Shown: positions 19,565-30,652 of the stretch, one piece after another
How positions within the stretch are numbered: the first letter of the stretch is position 1
Layout of the letters: each line of letters opens with the position of its first letter
Assembly: GCA_949825065.1 (NCBI GenBank)
Contig: OX463866.1
Location: 325,001 to 389,000, forward strand
Length of the DNA: 64,000 nucleotides
Direction of reading: 5' to 3'
Source of the DNA: Odontocerum albicorne
Lineage: Eukaryota; Arthropoda; Insecta; Trichoptera; Odontoceridae
Made by a program: the position numbers and the translations under genes
Notes under the pieces: generated by a model
Databases searched by the model: none
Seen by the model: only the letters and a program-made list of their open reading frames with translations
Told to the model about the DNA's origin: nothing

Positions 19565-22208
19565 AAAATTTGAATTTATTCAAAAGGCTGCACTAATGGC
19601 CTACAAGGATACAAATTATCCACTCCTGATCTTAGACTAATAACCTACAAGGACACGAGTTCTTTTCTCCTGACTTAGACAGGGAACCTTAGACTAATGA
19701 CCTACAAAGATACAAGTTCTTATCTTAGACTAATGACCTACAAAGACACAAGTTCTTATCTTAGACTAATGACCTACAAAGACATAGGCTCTCCACTCTT
19801 GATCTTAGACTAATGGCCTAAAAGGACACAAGATCTCCACTCCTGATCTAAGACTAATGACATACAAGGACACTAGTTCTCCACTCCTGATCTTAGACTA
19901 ATGCCCTACAAGCACACAAGTTCTCCACTCCTGATGTTAGACTAATGGCCTTCAAGGACACAAGATCTTCACTCCTGATCTTAGACTAATAATCTACAAG
20001 GACACAAGTTCTCCATTCCTGACTTAGACAGGGAACCTTAGACTATTGACCTACAAAGACACAAGTTCTTATCTTAGACGAATGACCTACAAAGACACAA
20101 GTTTTCCACTTCTGATTTTAGAATAATGACCTTCAAGGACACAAGTTCTCCACTCCTGATCTTAGACTAATGCCCTACAAGCACACAAGTTCTCCACTCC
20201 TGATTTTAGACAGGCAACCTTAGATTAATGACCTACAAAGACACAAGTTCTCCACTCCTGATCTTAGACTAATGACCTACAAGGACACAAGTTCTCCACT
20301 CCTGATCTTAGACTAACGGCCTACAAGGACACAAGATCTCCACTCCTGATCTTAGACTAATGGCCTAAAAGGACACAAGATCTCCACTCCTGATCTAAGA
20401 CTAATGGCCTACAAGGACACAAGTTCACCACTCCTGATCTTAGACTAATGGCCTACAAGGACACAAGTTCTCCACTCCTGATCTTAGACTAATGGCCTAC
20501 AAGCACACAAGATCTCCACTCCTGATCTTAGACTAATGGCCTACAAGGACACAAGTTCTCCACTCCTGATCTTAGACTAATGGCCTACAAGGACACAAGT
20601 TCTCCACTCCTGATCTTAGACTAATGGCCTACAAGGTTACAAGTTCTCCACTCCTGATCTTAGACTAATGGCCTACAAGGACAACAAGTTCTCCACTCCT
20701 GATCTTAGACTAATGGCCTACAAGGACACAAGTTCTCCACTCCTGATCTTAGACTAATGGCCTACAAGGACACAAGTTCTCCACTCCTGATCTTAGACTA
20801 ATGGCCTACAAGGACACAAGTTCTCCACTGCTGATCTTAGACTAATGGCCTACAAGGACACAAGTTCTCCACTGCTGATCTTAGACTAATGGCCTACAAG
20901 GACACAAGTTCTCCACTCCTGATCTTAGACTAATGGCCTACAAGGACACAAGTTCTCCACTCCTGATCTTAGACTAATGGCCTACAAGGACACAAGTTCT
21001 CCACTCCTGATCTTAGACTAATGGCCTACAAGCACACAAGATCTCCACTCCTGATCTTAGACTAATGGCCTACAAGGACACAAGTTCTCCACTCCTGATC
21101 TTAGACTAATGGCCTACAAGGACACAAGTTCTCCACTCCTGATCTTAGACTAATGGCCTACAAGGACACAAGTTCTCCACTCCTGATCTTAGACTAATGG
21201 CCTACAAGGACACAAGTTCTCCACTCCTGATCTTAGACTAATGGCCTACAAGGACACAAGATCTCCACTCCTGATCTTAGACTAATGGCCTACAAGGACA
21301 CAAGTTCTCCACTCCTGATCTTAGACTAATGGCCTACAAGGACACAAGTTCTCCACTCCTGATCTTAGACTAATGGCCTACAAGGACACAAGTTCTCCAC
21401 TCCTGATCTTAGACTAATGGCCTACAAGGACATAAGATCTCCACTCCTGATCTTAGACTAATGGCCTCCAAGGACACAAGTTCTCCACTCCTGATCTTAG
21501 ACTAATGGCCTACAAGGACACAAGTTCTCCACTCCTGATCTTAGACTAATGGCCTACAAGGACACAAGTTCTCCACTCCTGATCTTAGACTAATGGCCTA
21601 CAAGGACACAAGATCTCCACTCCTGATCTTAGACTAATGGCCTACAAGGACACAAGTTCTCCACTCCTGATCTTAGACTAATGGCCTACAAGGACACAAG
21701 TTCTCCACTCCTGATCTTAGACTAATGCCCTACAAGCACACAAGTTCTCCACTCCTGATCTTAGACTAATGGCCTAAAAGGACACAAGATCTCCACTCCT
21801 GATCTAAGACTAATGGCCTACAAGGACACAAGTTCTCCACTCCTGATCTTAGACTAATGCCCTACAAGCACACAAGTTCTCCACTCCTGATCTTAGACTA
21901 ATGGCCTAAAAGGACACAAGATCTCCACTCCTGATCTAAGACTAATGGCCTACAAGGACACAAGTTCTCCACTCCTGATCTTAGACTAATGCCCTACAAG
22001 CACACAAGTTCTCCACTCCTGATCTTAGACTAATGGCCTAAAAGGACACAAGATCTCCACTCCTGATCTAAGACTAATGGCCTACAAGGACACAAGTTCT
22101 CCACTCCTGATCTTAGACTAATGCCCTACAAGCACACAAGTTCTCCACTCCTGATCTTAGACTAATGGCCTACAAGGACACAAGTTCTCCACTCCTGATC
22201 TTAGACTA
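19565..22208. repeat. 44-bp satellite, ~60 copies, with higher-order repeats
   Basis: Unit CTCCACTCCTGATCTTAGAC plus TAATGGCCTACAAGGACACA plus AGTT. The left third (19565-20240) is diverged and has indels; the centre is nearly uniform. At about 21720-22140 a three-unit block repeats about four times (CCCTACAAGCACACAAG, then GGCCTAAAAGGACACAAGAT, then GATCTAAGAC variants), giving a 132-bp higher-order unit. No open frame of note. Confidence 0.96.
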
Positions 22209-22744
22209 TGGAAGCTCGAGCAAACTGTATAACTTGTTTTTCTATAGAAAGAGAGTTAGTTTACTTTCAAAAAAGACACCAAGAAGTAATTTGGCAAGAG
22301 ACTCGAAACAAATTATTCGTAACAACAAACAAGCATAACTCTTAGAATATTAGCATTTTATATGTCTAACTTCCTATTTCGCGACTTCTCGGCATTGAAT
22401 TAAAAGAGATTAATTAGTTTTTCTATTTGGAATGCGTTAATATTTTACATAATACATTTCCCTGTCCCGTTAATCGAGACATTCATTCCGCAATAAATAA
22501 ACAAACAGACACTTATGTCAGCTGTATAAAGAGTAAGGTCCGTGCGACGCTAAGCGGCCATTTCGGAAATATACAAATCACACTGCGAAGGATAATCGAG
22601 GTTCGCGTGTCAACTTAACTCACTTCCTAAAGAGTTCACTTTTGTTTAATCGCTGTGCGCTGTGCGCTGTGCGTTGTGATCTGCGAAACACTTTGCTGAT
22701 CACATTTTTACTCGTCAATTTGTGTTCTTTGCACATTCAATTTG
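22209..22744. other. Unique stretch between two satellites
   Basis: Sequence of more balanced composition with a short GCTGTGC run at 22655-22675 and a small open frame at 22427-22618. It has no recognised homology. It could be a promoter or LTR-like fragment, but nothing proves it. Confidence 0.35.
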
Positions 22745-23850
22745 TGAACCAGCTAAAGTATTGTCGACATTTGAATAGGGAATAACGGACGACATGTATG
22801 ATTACAATTCAAAACTTTCTAAATTATTATCGACATTTGAATAGAGAAAAAAGTTGGACATCTGTTATTAAAAATCAAAACTTTCTGAATTATTTTAGAA
22901 AATAAAGTGACATTTGTTATTACCAATCACTTTTTTAATTATTATCAGCATTTGAATAGGGAATAAAGCGCGATGTATAATTTGTTATTACAAATCAAAA
23001 CTTTCTATATTATTATCAGTATTTGAATAAAGAATAAAGCGCAATATATAATTTGTTATTACAAATCAAAACTTTCTAAATTATTATCAGCATTTGAATA
23101 AAGAATAAAGCGCAATATATAATTTGTTATTACAAATCAAAACTTTCTAAATATTATCAACATTTGAATAGGGAATAAAGGGCAATATATAATTTGTTAT
23201 TACAAATCAAAACTTTCTAAATATTATCAACATTTGAATAGGGAATAAAGGGCAATATATAATTTGTTATTACAAATCAAAACTTTCTAAATATTATCAG
23301 CATTTGAATAGGGAATAAAGCGCAATATATAATTTTGTTATTACAAATCAAAACTTTCTAAATATTATCAGCATTTGAATAAAGAATAAAGCGCAATATA
23401 TAATTTGTTATTACAAATCAAAACTTTCTAAATTATTATCAGCATTTGAATAAAGAATAAAGCGCAATATATAATTTGTTATTACAAATCAAAACTTTCT
23501 AAATATTATCAACATTTGAATAGGGAATAAAGGGCAATATATAATTTGTTATTACAAATCAAAACTTTCTAAATATTATCAACATTTGAATAGGGAATAA
23601 AGGGCAATATATAATTTGTTATTACAAATCAAAACTTTCTAAATATTATCAGCATTTGAATAGGGAATAAAGCGCAATATATAATTTTGTTATTACAAAT
23701 CAAAACTTTCTAAATATTATCAGCATTTGAATAAAGAATAAAGCGCAATATATAATTTGTTATTACAAATCAAAACTTTCTAAATTATTATCGGCATTTG
23801 ATAAGATTAGAGAAAAAGGGCGATATGTGTTATCACAAATCAAAACTATC
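22745..23850. repeat. ~70-bp satellite, ~16 copies, with 353-bp block duplication
   Basis: Unit contains TTGTTATTACAAATCAAAAC, TTTCTAAATTATTATCAGCA and TTTGAATARRGAATAAAGSG. Copies at about 23070-23420 recur in the same variant order at about 23420-23770 (AAAGAATAAAGCGC, two GGGAATAAAGGGC units, GGGAATAAAGCGC with an extra T). That shows a recent five-unit duplication. Confidence 0.93.
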
Positions 23851-24255
23851 TTCATTACTATCAGCAATAACTTGTTGATATCTTATTTTAGATTTAACAC
23901 TTTTTTTCACTTAGAACGATATTCAAAGCATTTTGGACAGATCTGAGTAATTATAATTATAAATATCAATGTTATTGCTCGTGTTGCCATAATTATATTC
24001 CATTTGTGGTCATCTTTTCTTAAATCTGTCCTTTATTCTTGTGTGATGCTGAAAATTAGCCAGTACAAACCCGAGATCTTAAAATCATCGATTGCTTTGA
24101 GAGATGGCGCCGAATGCTGCAAATCCCGTTGACCACTATCAGAAAGAACGTCTGTATACTCCAAGAATTAAATCTAACAGTACGACCGCCCTCGTGATGC
24201 ATCGAGCGCATCCCGCTTTTCACCAGACACATTTCTAGATGCGATCCAAATAATG
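23851..24255. other. Unassigned unique stretch
   Basis: No repeat unit or coding feature recognised. Confidence 0.35.
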
Positions 24256-24740
24256 ATTATAAGGAAAGAACAATTAATATAAAAGCCCCGTTTAGGGAGT
24301 AGGGAGTAGGGAGTAGACTCTCCTCAAGGGAACTCGAACTCGAGACCACTTTAATTGATGAATTTAAAATATTAACAAAATAACAAGTTGAGTGTAAAGA
24401 CCTTCGACAATGCTGGGCCTCATAGTCGAGGATCTCCTCGCAAAGGATGAATTCAGCTGGAACGCGAAACTGTGCCATGAAGTTTGTTTTAAAGGAAACG
24501 AGCCGCTGCACACCAGTAAACTCACCGGCCACACCGCTGTACTGGATCCGAACGTAGACGATCGGAGCATGCCGTAATGTGTATATATTATTTTTGCAAA
24601 GTTATATAGGACCAAAATCATAAGTATCCTCATATATACCCGAGTGTTACTCGAGGGGGATAGCACAGCGCGGGGTTCGAACCGACGACCTTTCGCATGG
24701 ATATCTCGTGCATTACTGCTCGGCCATGCACTTGTAGTGT
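24256..24740 (-). mobile_element. SINE-B copy with SINE-C-like left part
   Basis: The minus-strand tRNA-like head at 24652-24740 contains GGCCGAGCAGTAATGCACG and GGTTCGAACCCCGCGCTG. The body (24400-24560) matches 50740-50935. The left end (24270-24335) has GACTCTCCTCAAGGGAACTC, shared with 38214-38250. A GGGAGTA triplet repeat lies at 24296-24316. Confidence 0.6.
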
Positions 24741-24905
24741 AAAGATAAGAAGGTGGTTGTTGGGGCCGTTGGATCCGGAACTTCTCCGCGTCTGCATATG
24801 TTTATAAAAACATATTTAGTAATAAAACTTATCAAAGGGAAGACGAACTACAAAAAAAACCTTTGTATAATAGATCTTCCGATATACTAGTAATATTTAG
24901 AAGTA
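24741..24905 (+). repeat. SINE-D-type dispersed repeat
   Basis: Shares CTGCATATGTTTATA, ACATATTTAGTAA, AGACGAACTAC and AGATCTTCCGATAT with 38925-39085, 49010-49190 and (inverted) 58700-58880. Its polymerase III head is not clear in this copy. Confidence 0.6.
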
Positions 24906-25130
24906 CCAGTTATCCGGTAAAAGTTAAATTGATGTAATCAACCACAATACTACCTGTGCCAAAGTGTCATGAATCGAATCAAATGGAAAAATAAATAACG
25001 CTCGGCGCATCTTTCCTCGTCCTCTCTCAAAAAAGTGAAGTATGGCCGAGTCATGGAAAATCCCTGACATTTCTCCTTTCGACGAAAACTCCGTTCTCTT
25101 TGCGTTTCCTCTTTTTGAGGATTGTTTCTA
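24906..25130. other. Unassigned
   Basis: Nothing recognised. Confidence 0.3.
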
Positions 25131-25310
25131 TAGTTCGGAAATTATAGGACAGCCTTATGTAATGTATTTACCTAAATAACTTGCTATTTATTAAAATTGA
25201 GGCTTATATTAAAGTTGATAAAATAATTAAAATTACTGAACATCGTTACAAGGTTGTATTGAGGCAAATTTGTGAGCTGTCACAAGACTCATCCTAGAAT
25301 TTCCGAACTA
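25131..25310. mobile_element. TA-target MITE (copy 2)
   Basis: 180 bp flanked by TA (25129-25130, 25311-25312), with ends TAGTTCGGAAATTATAGGA and TCCTAGAATTTCCGAACTA. The core is almost identical to 13075-13190. It has lost ~30 bp of the left inverted repeat. Confidence 0.85.
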
Positions 25311-25400
25311 TAAATCGTGAATCGCTTACCAGAGGTAATGTTATTCTATTATTTATAGTTAAGGCATTAACATTGTGGAGGTTTAAAGACATTGTCATTT

Positions 25401-25593
25401 GTTTTATCAAACACTGTTTATTCCACTTTTTGTGACGGTATAACCCTACCGGTTTCCAGGCTTCCATACCATCATTAGGGAAGTACAAAAATAATTCAGT
25501 CTTGTTTGCGCTCCCCTGAAGATGAGGTGTGCACCTTGAAACCGGTAGGGTTATACCGTTACAAAAAGTGGAATAAACAGTGTTTGATAAAAC
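25401..25593. mobile_element. Penelope-like inverted-repeat element
   Basis: Arms 25401-25456 and 25538-25593 are complementary at 55 of 56 positions around an 81-base loop. The right arm begins GAAACCGGTAGGGTTATACC and is preceded by CCCTGAAGATGAGGTGTGCA then CCTT, which resembles a hammerhead core (CUGAAGA, a short stem, GAAAC). Related single arms: 8385-8470 and 35331-35435. Confidence 0.6.
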
Positions 25594-26152
25594 AAATAAC
25601 AAGGTAGTGTTATTCTATAATAATTAAATACACTAGACTTATCACCCATCTCAGTTAAGTTCGATCCCACGACCACGCACGCTGTTATATCATACATTTT
25701 ATATTACGAGTACATGACAACAAAAAGTTCAAGACATAAACAACGTTATTTCATGTCGACACTTTCCCATATTATATATGTCTGGGTTTGTTGTCTATTA
25801 TTAGTTTTGACCCTAGTAAACTAGGTTTATGCCTGTATCTGACTGAAATAGAAAGATAGACAATTTTATACAGCGCCGTTCAGAAAACAAACTCTAATCT
25901 AAGGGCGCTCAAAAGCTCGGACTCTATTTACTATACTTAACTTTGCTTGTTGAAAAGTTAAATATATCCCTCACCCCTCCCAGCCCCCTCTTCCTCCACA
26001 CCATCAAATTAAAGTTTATTTTCGGATGACCTCTTCGTCTTCTTTCGACAACCTGTGGAGCAAGCATTGGTCGTCCAACAAACGTTTCAGGTCTTCAGGT
26101 AATGCGCCTATAACACTACAATCTCAATTTTTCATTTATAGTAAACCAGAGA
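25594..26152. other. Mostly unassigned; LINE-E scrap at 25786-25852
   Basis: Positions 25786-25852 (minus) match the LINE-E 3' end (CTAGTAAACTAGGTTTATGC then CTGTATCTGACTGA). The rest is unassigned; a TACGAGTA octamer lies at 25705-25712. Confidence 0.45.
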
Positions 26153-26345
26153 CGTCCTCAGTGGCCTAGTGGTAAAATGCTTATCTGCCGATCCGGAGGG
26201 TGCGGGTTCGATCCCTGCTAGAACCCAGATTTTTTTTAAATGGGATTCCTGTCTCGTTTTCACTTAGGGCCCATAAAAACATCTTTCTGGTTGGTTGGAA
26301 AACATTGTCACATGGCAAGAAGCTCGCAAGGTTAAAAAAATGTCT
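26153..26345 (+). mobile_element. SINE-A, complete copy
   Basis: Head: box A AGTGGCCTAGTGGTAAAATG and box B GGGTTCGATCCCTGC. Then a T-rich linker, GGGATTCCTGTCTCGTTTTC, and the tail TTTCTGGTTGGTTGGAAAAC, TTGTCACATGGCAAGAAG. It cannot be a tRNA gene: the acceptor arm does not pair and the body continues. Confidence 0.8.
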
Positions 26346-26883
26346 CAGTGAATGATTTGAATTAATGAATATCAGTAAACCTTGTTTTTTTAAGACGTGT
26401 GGCGGTCGCCCACTCGGAACACTGTGGGCGTTCATACATACGGTCAATGACCGATGAAATGACCTTTGCATTCCTCGACAGAATTAGATAAACAAGTCCG
26501 AAGTTCACACGCCGGCCATTCAACCCATAGCCGAGTGGACCGCATTCCATACTAGAGAGAGAACGCACCACGCTTGTCTCGCCAGTTCCGTATTTGAATG
26601 ATACCTACATACAACAATTAATCGTTTTGCATTCGCAGAAACGAGACGTAGGCATATCGCGAGCGCATTCCCGCGCACATTCTAAAAAGATATAAATACC
26701 TACGTTACTAATAAAATTGGACTCTTTCCGCATTGCAATCTAACGTGTTTTATTATTTATCAATAAATCATCCTCATCATCTCTTCCCATCAAGGATACA
26801 TATCCTAAAGACGCTTGTCTCCCAATTCCTCGGAGGTTTGCGGGAGGTTGAGATGTTTTAAAATGATTCCACTCTTGTTGTTA
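26346..26883. other. Unassigned; possible LTR-like segment
   Basis: Positions 26690-26760 contain GATATAAATACCTACG followed ~30 bp later by AATAAAATTGGACTC, a TATA-to-polyA-signal spacing seen in insect LTRs. No matching second LTR, primer-binding site or polymerase is present, so this is only a possibility. Confidence 0.3.
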
Positions 26884-26885
26884 TA

Positions 26886-27610
26886 TTGGGATGCGCAACA
26901 ACAACTGCAATGTTAAATTTTAATTAAGTTATGCAATCGTGTACCGCTGTATGATTCATTACTAGGTTATGTAGATGACGCACGAGTATGTCCATTATAA
27001 ATATTATACGTTTGACAGCTAAAAAATGGCTGTAAATTTAAAATTCCAGTTCTTATTGCGCCATCCCATGAAATACGAGTAATACCTTCGGTCAATGGAA
27101 ATCGATATCGTGACCTGATTCAAATTCTTTTTGGCATCAATTGAACGATTTGGACTTGAAAAACATGTGACTCCAGCAAAATGGATCTACTTGTCATACT
27201 GCTGATGAAATAATGGCTTTATTTCAGGAAAAGTTCTCCGACCGTGTAATTTCTCGTCGTGGAAATGTAAATTGACCGCCACGATCGTGTGATTTAACCC
27301 CTTTAGATATTTTTCTCTGGGGTTATGTTAAATCTCAAATGTACGCCAAGAATCCAAAACCCATCGATGACCTTAAATCCAACATCACTCGTGTCATTGC
27401 AGATATACGTATCCATTTATGTGAATCCGTTATTGAAAATTTTGCTCAAAGTGGTCACCTGTAACAGGAGCTAAGGTGGCCATTTGACCGATATCATTTT
27501 TTTACACATAATGCCCATCTGCACTCATTTTATTGATACCAATAAACACGAACATTTAAAAAACGTTTTTTTTATTAATTTAAAATTGTTGTTCTTGTTG
27601 AGCCACCCAA
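26886..27610 (+). mobile_element. Deleted mariner-like element (DDE C-terminal remnant)
   Basis: 725 bp flanked by TA (26884-26885, 27611-27612) with ~35-bp inverted repeats starting TTGGGATGCGCAACAACAAC / TTGGGTGGCTCAACAAGAAC. A decayed frame at 27270-27465 reads PPRSCDLTPLDIFLWGYVKS then IDDLKSNITRVIADI, the last catalytic block of a Tc1/mariner-superfamily transposase. The N-terminal half is deleted. Confidence 0.82.
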
Positions 27611-27775
27611 TATAAGACAAAAGGTCTTATACAAAAACCAGACTAGAATCCTTCTAGTCTAACATATTTCTAGTGTGTAGAAAAATATTGCCACATGGTA
27701 ACTAGCCCGAAAGGTTCTACTGTATACAATGAAAGTTACTAACTGTATTCTAATACAATACAATACATAGTTACT
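27611..27775 (+). mobile_element. SINE-A body/tail fragment
   Basis: ACCAGACTAGAATCCTTCTA, CATATTTCTAGTGTGTAGAA, TTGCCACATGGTAACTAGCC and GTTCTACTGTATACAATGAA mark the family. The head is missing. Confidence 0.55.
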
Positions 27776-27804
27776 AACGGAGAAGCTTAAAACTGTATTT
27801 GGGT

Positions 27805-28790
27805 ATCAAATTCCTTCCGTGGTTGCAGTCCTAAGACTGGTTTGCAGCAATTTGAACTCTTCTCCTCCATTCCCCCTTGTCCTGTGCGGCTCTTTTTAAG
27901 TCTGTATATGTTGAGCAGCGCACGTCCACCAACAGGTCCTCCAGGTACTCTCGGCGTGGGCGTCCCCTAGAGTTTGTCCCCTCGGTCATACCCTCCATTA
28001 TGGCATGCAAGAGGCCCTCTTGTCGTATTATATGACCGATCCATCTTGCACGCCTTTCGGACAGGATCCTGAGCAGGTGCCTTTCTCCTTCGATTCGTCG
28101 GAGAACCTCTTCATTTGTGATGCGGTCTCTCCAGGAAATTCCTAATAGTCTTCTATAGGACCACATCTCAAAAGCCTCTAGTCTTCGTCTATCTCTTTCG
28201 GATAGGCACCATGTCTCGCAGCCGTACATCAAGATACTCCATACATAGGTCTTGATGAGGAGTATTCTCAGTTTTAGGTCTTTATTATTTGATTCTATTA
28301 TTTTCGACCTTTTATTAAATGCAAGTCTAGCCTGATGTATACGGCTGTCGACCTCGCTCTTGGACCGACCGTCCCATGTTATTTTGCTCCCGAGGTAGAC
28401 AAACTCCTTGGTGTTCTTTAGTGGTTTACCCGACATCACTATTCTCATCTGGTGCTGCGCTCGGCCTACAGTCAGCAGCTTTGTTTTGTCTTTATTTATC
28501 TTCATACTGTAGTTATTTTGAAGAATGCTTTCCATAGTTGTTAAGGCCTCTTGTAGTTCCTCTTCACTTTCAGCAACCATAGCAATATCGTCAGCGAACC
28601 TTATCATGTCCACCTTTTGCCCGTGTATCTTTACACCTTCTCTGTGACTCATTCTCTCTCTCAAGTCGTCAATCGCGCTCTGTATATAGGCGTTAAAAAG
28701 AACAGGTGACAGAGAGCATCCCTGCCTTACCCCTTATCTTATATTGGCTTCCTTTGTATCAAATACCGACCCCAAATTAACTCACATCCG
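27805..28790 (-). mobile_element. RTE-like LINE reverse transcriptase remnant (family F)
   Basis: This is the best-preserved polymerase in the window. An open frame runs from 28664 to 27831 (277 codons). It contains the catalytic RFADDIAMVAESEEELQEAL motif (about residues 22-41), SMKINKDKTKLL, FVYLGSKITWDG, ILMYGCETW, RRLLGISWRDRITNEEVL and RGRPRREYLEDLL. The frame is in register upstream with GVRQGCSLSPVLFNAYIQSA (28665-28735), but a TAA then a TGA interrupt it (about 28737 and 28766). The endonuclease and the front of the polymerase are missing. The 3' untranslated part ends near 27805. Catalytic aspartates are intact, but the copy is dead through 5' truncation. Confidence 0.88.
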
Positions 28791-28969
28791 TTCTTATGAC
28801 TATATGCACACCATCACACCAGGAATTTAGGCAGAGAAGACAAATCTCCACTATTCTGTTCATGCACACAGACTTTGCTTTATCCTATCCATGCATCTCA
28901 ACATATTAGATCTTCGTTTCTTATACTCCTTACCTATCTTCAAGTTAGTTTTTCTTCAACAACGTCTCG
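28791..28969. other. Unassigned
   Basis: Nothing recognised between two LINE pieces. Confidence 0.3.
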
Positions 28970-29215
28970 TCAAAAATAATCAGCGTCCGTCAAATCACTG
29001 ATTCAGACTCCGCTCAAGCGCAAATTGCCTATTAGCATTTCCAGATCACCACTCTTCTTTTTTCACGTCGTTCTTTACTTTCCATGATTTAGGCTTTAAA
29101 ACCTTCGTCAAATTACAATACTCTCGCTTCATTGTTGACTTGTTTCTAATAGCGACTAAAAAAGCCTTACGTTTCTCTACAGTGACGAATTGTTTCATAG
29201 TTTCTTCATTATTTA
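28970..29215 (+). mobile_element. LINE-A coding fragment (copy 4)
   Basis: Diverged copy of the C-terminal coding block. The CTCAAGCGCAAATTGCCTAT, CATTTCCAGATCACCACTCT and GACTAAAAAAGCCTTA segments correspond to the RSNRDCLLAFPVHRSSFF and FKKRLKK regions of 4190-4415. Confidence 0.6.
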
Positions 29216-29224
29216 TTTTCTCTA

Positions 29225-29340
29225 TAAACTCAATTTATCACTTGTGCCACGAACGGTTTCTTCACAACGTTTTTGAAACCGGTTTTCAGTTTGAATGATA
29301 TGAGGTGGAAACATATGTAGCGGGGATTAATGTACTTAAT
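29225..29340. mobile_element. Partial MITE related to 12148-12257
   Basis: The right end GGAAACATATGTAGCGGGGA then TTAAT matches the terminal repeat of the 110-bp MITE. The left end is not recognisable. Confidence 0.4.
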
Positions 29341-29454
29341 ACTATAACAAAATAATTTATCATTAAATATATAAATATAGAGTTCCACAAAGTTAAAGCC
29401 GAAACTTTTGATTAATCTAAGAACTTATAATTTAGTTTTACACATTATACAGAC

Positions 29455-29600
29455 CTCCATGGTCCAGTTGATAAGATGAATGTCTCCCAACCCAGGGGTT
29501 GCTTGGTTCAATTTCCGTATGCACTAAAGTTTTTCGAAGTGAAACTTCCATAGGCGCGGTTGGGCAAATTGGCCTGAACGTCACGAAAAGTGAAACGCTT
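29455..29600 (+). mobile_element. tRNA-like SINE head, diverged
   Basis: Box-A-like CATGGTCCAGTTGATAAG and box-B-like GCTTGGTTCAATTTCCG spaced as in SINE-A. The body after the linker differs from SINE-A, so it may be another subfamily. Confidence 0.45.
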
Positions 29601-29985
29601 CACTTTTATCTTAATTATAATTATAATAAATTAATAATTGTAATTAAACCGATTAATAAATATTATTATTAATATAAAAATAATATTATATTATATAATA
29701 TTTATAATATAATTATTAATTTATAATATTACAATTGATAATAAAAAAAAATTGAAATTTATAATAATAAAAGTATAATAATTTTAATAATAAAATTTTA
29801 TAATAATAAAAATATTTATTTCGTTTTATATTATTTTATATTTAATTCATTAATTTAATTTAATAAAAAAAATTAATCTTATTAATATAATTTTATTATA
29901 TTTCTAATATTTTATAGTAATAAAAATATAATAATAAAAATAGGATAAAAATAATTAATTTATAATTAATATTAACATCTAAAGC
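29601..29985. repeat. Low-complexity AT stretch
   Basis: Almost only A and T with ATAATA/TTATTA motifs; no coding sequence. Confidence 0.9.
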
Positions 29986-30365
29986 AAGGTGATGATATAC
30001 AAGACCTGTGTCCGCCCCATAATGATATACAGTATAGAGAAAAATCTCCTTCAAACCAGCGAAATGAAGGTACTCAGGAGTATCGCTGGCAAAACCCTTC
30101 GTGATAGAGTACGAAACACAGAAATCCGAAGAATGTGCAAAGTTGAAGATATTGTCAGATGGGGACGACAGAGAAGAAGGTTCTGGAACGAACACGTATC
30201 CAGAATAGCGGAAGCAAGAGCCGTAAGAATGGCCAGGGACAGTATCCCCCAAGCGAGCAGACCTCCAGGACGACCTCCCAAAAGATGGAAAGACAGCTGG
30301 CAGTCGACGTCATAAGAGGGAAACAATGATACAGGACCATAACAGGCCAACATGCCTAAAATAAG
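29986..30365 (+). mobile_element. RTE-like LINE fragment (family C), copy 2
   Basis: The frame at 29989-30315 reads TCVRPIMIYSIE, MKVLRSIAGKTLRDRVRN, IVRWGRQRRRFWNEHVSRIA and RPPGRPPKRWKDSWQST, closely matching 5406-5843. A short deletion removes the FRADTVRT segment. It is inserted in low-complexity AT DNA that continues on both sides. Confidence 0.82.
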
Positions 30366-30532
30366 AAGAATTTATAATTATTTAATTTATAATTATCATA
30401 TTTATGTTAATATTATTGTTGGTAAATAATTAAATTATTTTTTAATTACTTATTAATTTTATTTATTTAATAATAATGATTTTATTATTTCATTAATAAA
30501 ATTAAGTAATTCATTATTTGATTTTTTTTTTT
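30366..30532. repeat. Low-complexity AT stretch
   Basis: Continuation of the AT-rich DNA interrupted by the LINE at 29986-30365. Confidence 0.85.
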
Positions 30533-30652
30533 AAAGGAAAAAGTCAGGTTTTCACTTAAGGTCTCCTATGGTAAACATATTCCTGGTTGGTTGAAAGAGA
30601 TTGTCAAATGGCAATAATCCCATCAGGTTGTACAGTATACAACACATTATGG
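30533..30652 (+). mobile_element. SINE-A body/tail fragment
   Basis: AGTCAGGTTTTCACTTAAGG, TTCCTGGTTGGTTGAAAGAG, ATTGTCAAATGGCAATAATC and GGTTGTACAGTATACAACAC. Confidence 0.7.

Noticed and set aside
19565..22208. CRISPR-like regular repeats
   Set aside because: Units are directly contiguous with no unique spacers, no cas genes are present, and the DNA is eukaryotic; it is a satellite.
26560..26800. Solo LTR
   Set aside because: TATA-like and AATAAA motifs are suggestively spaced, but no terminal TG/CA with target duplication could be placed.
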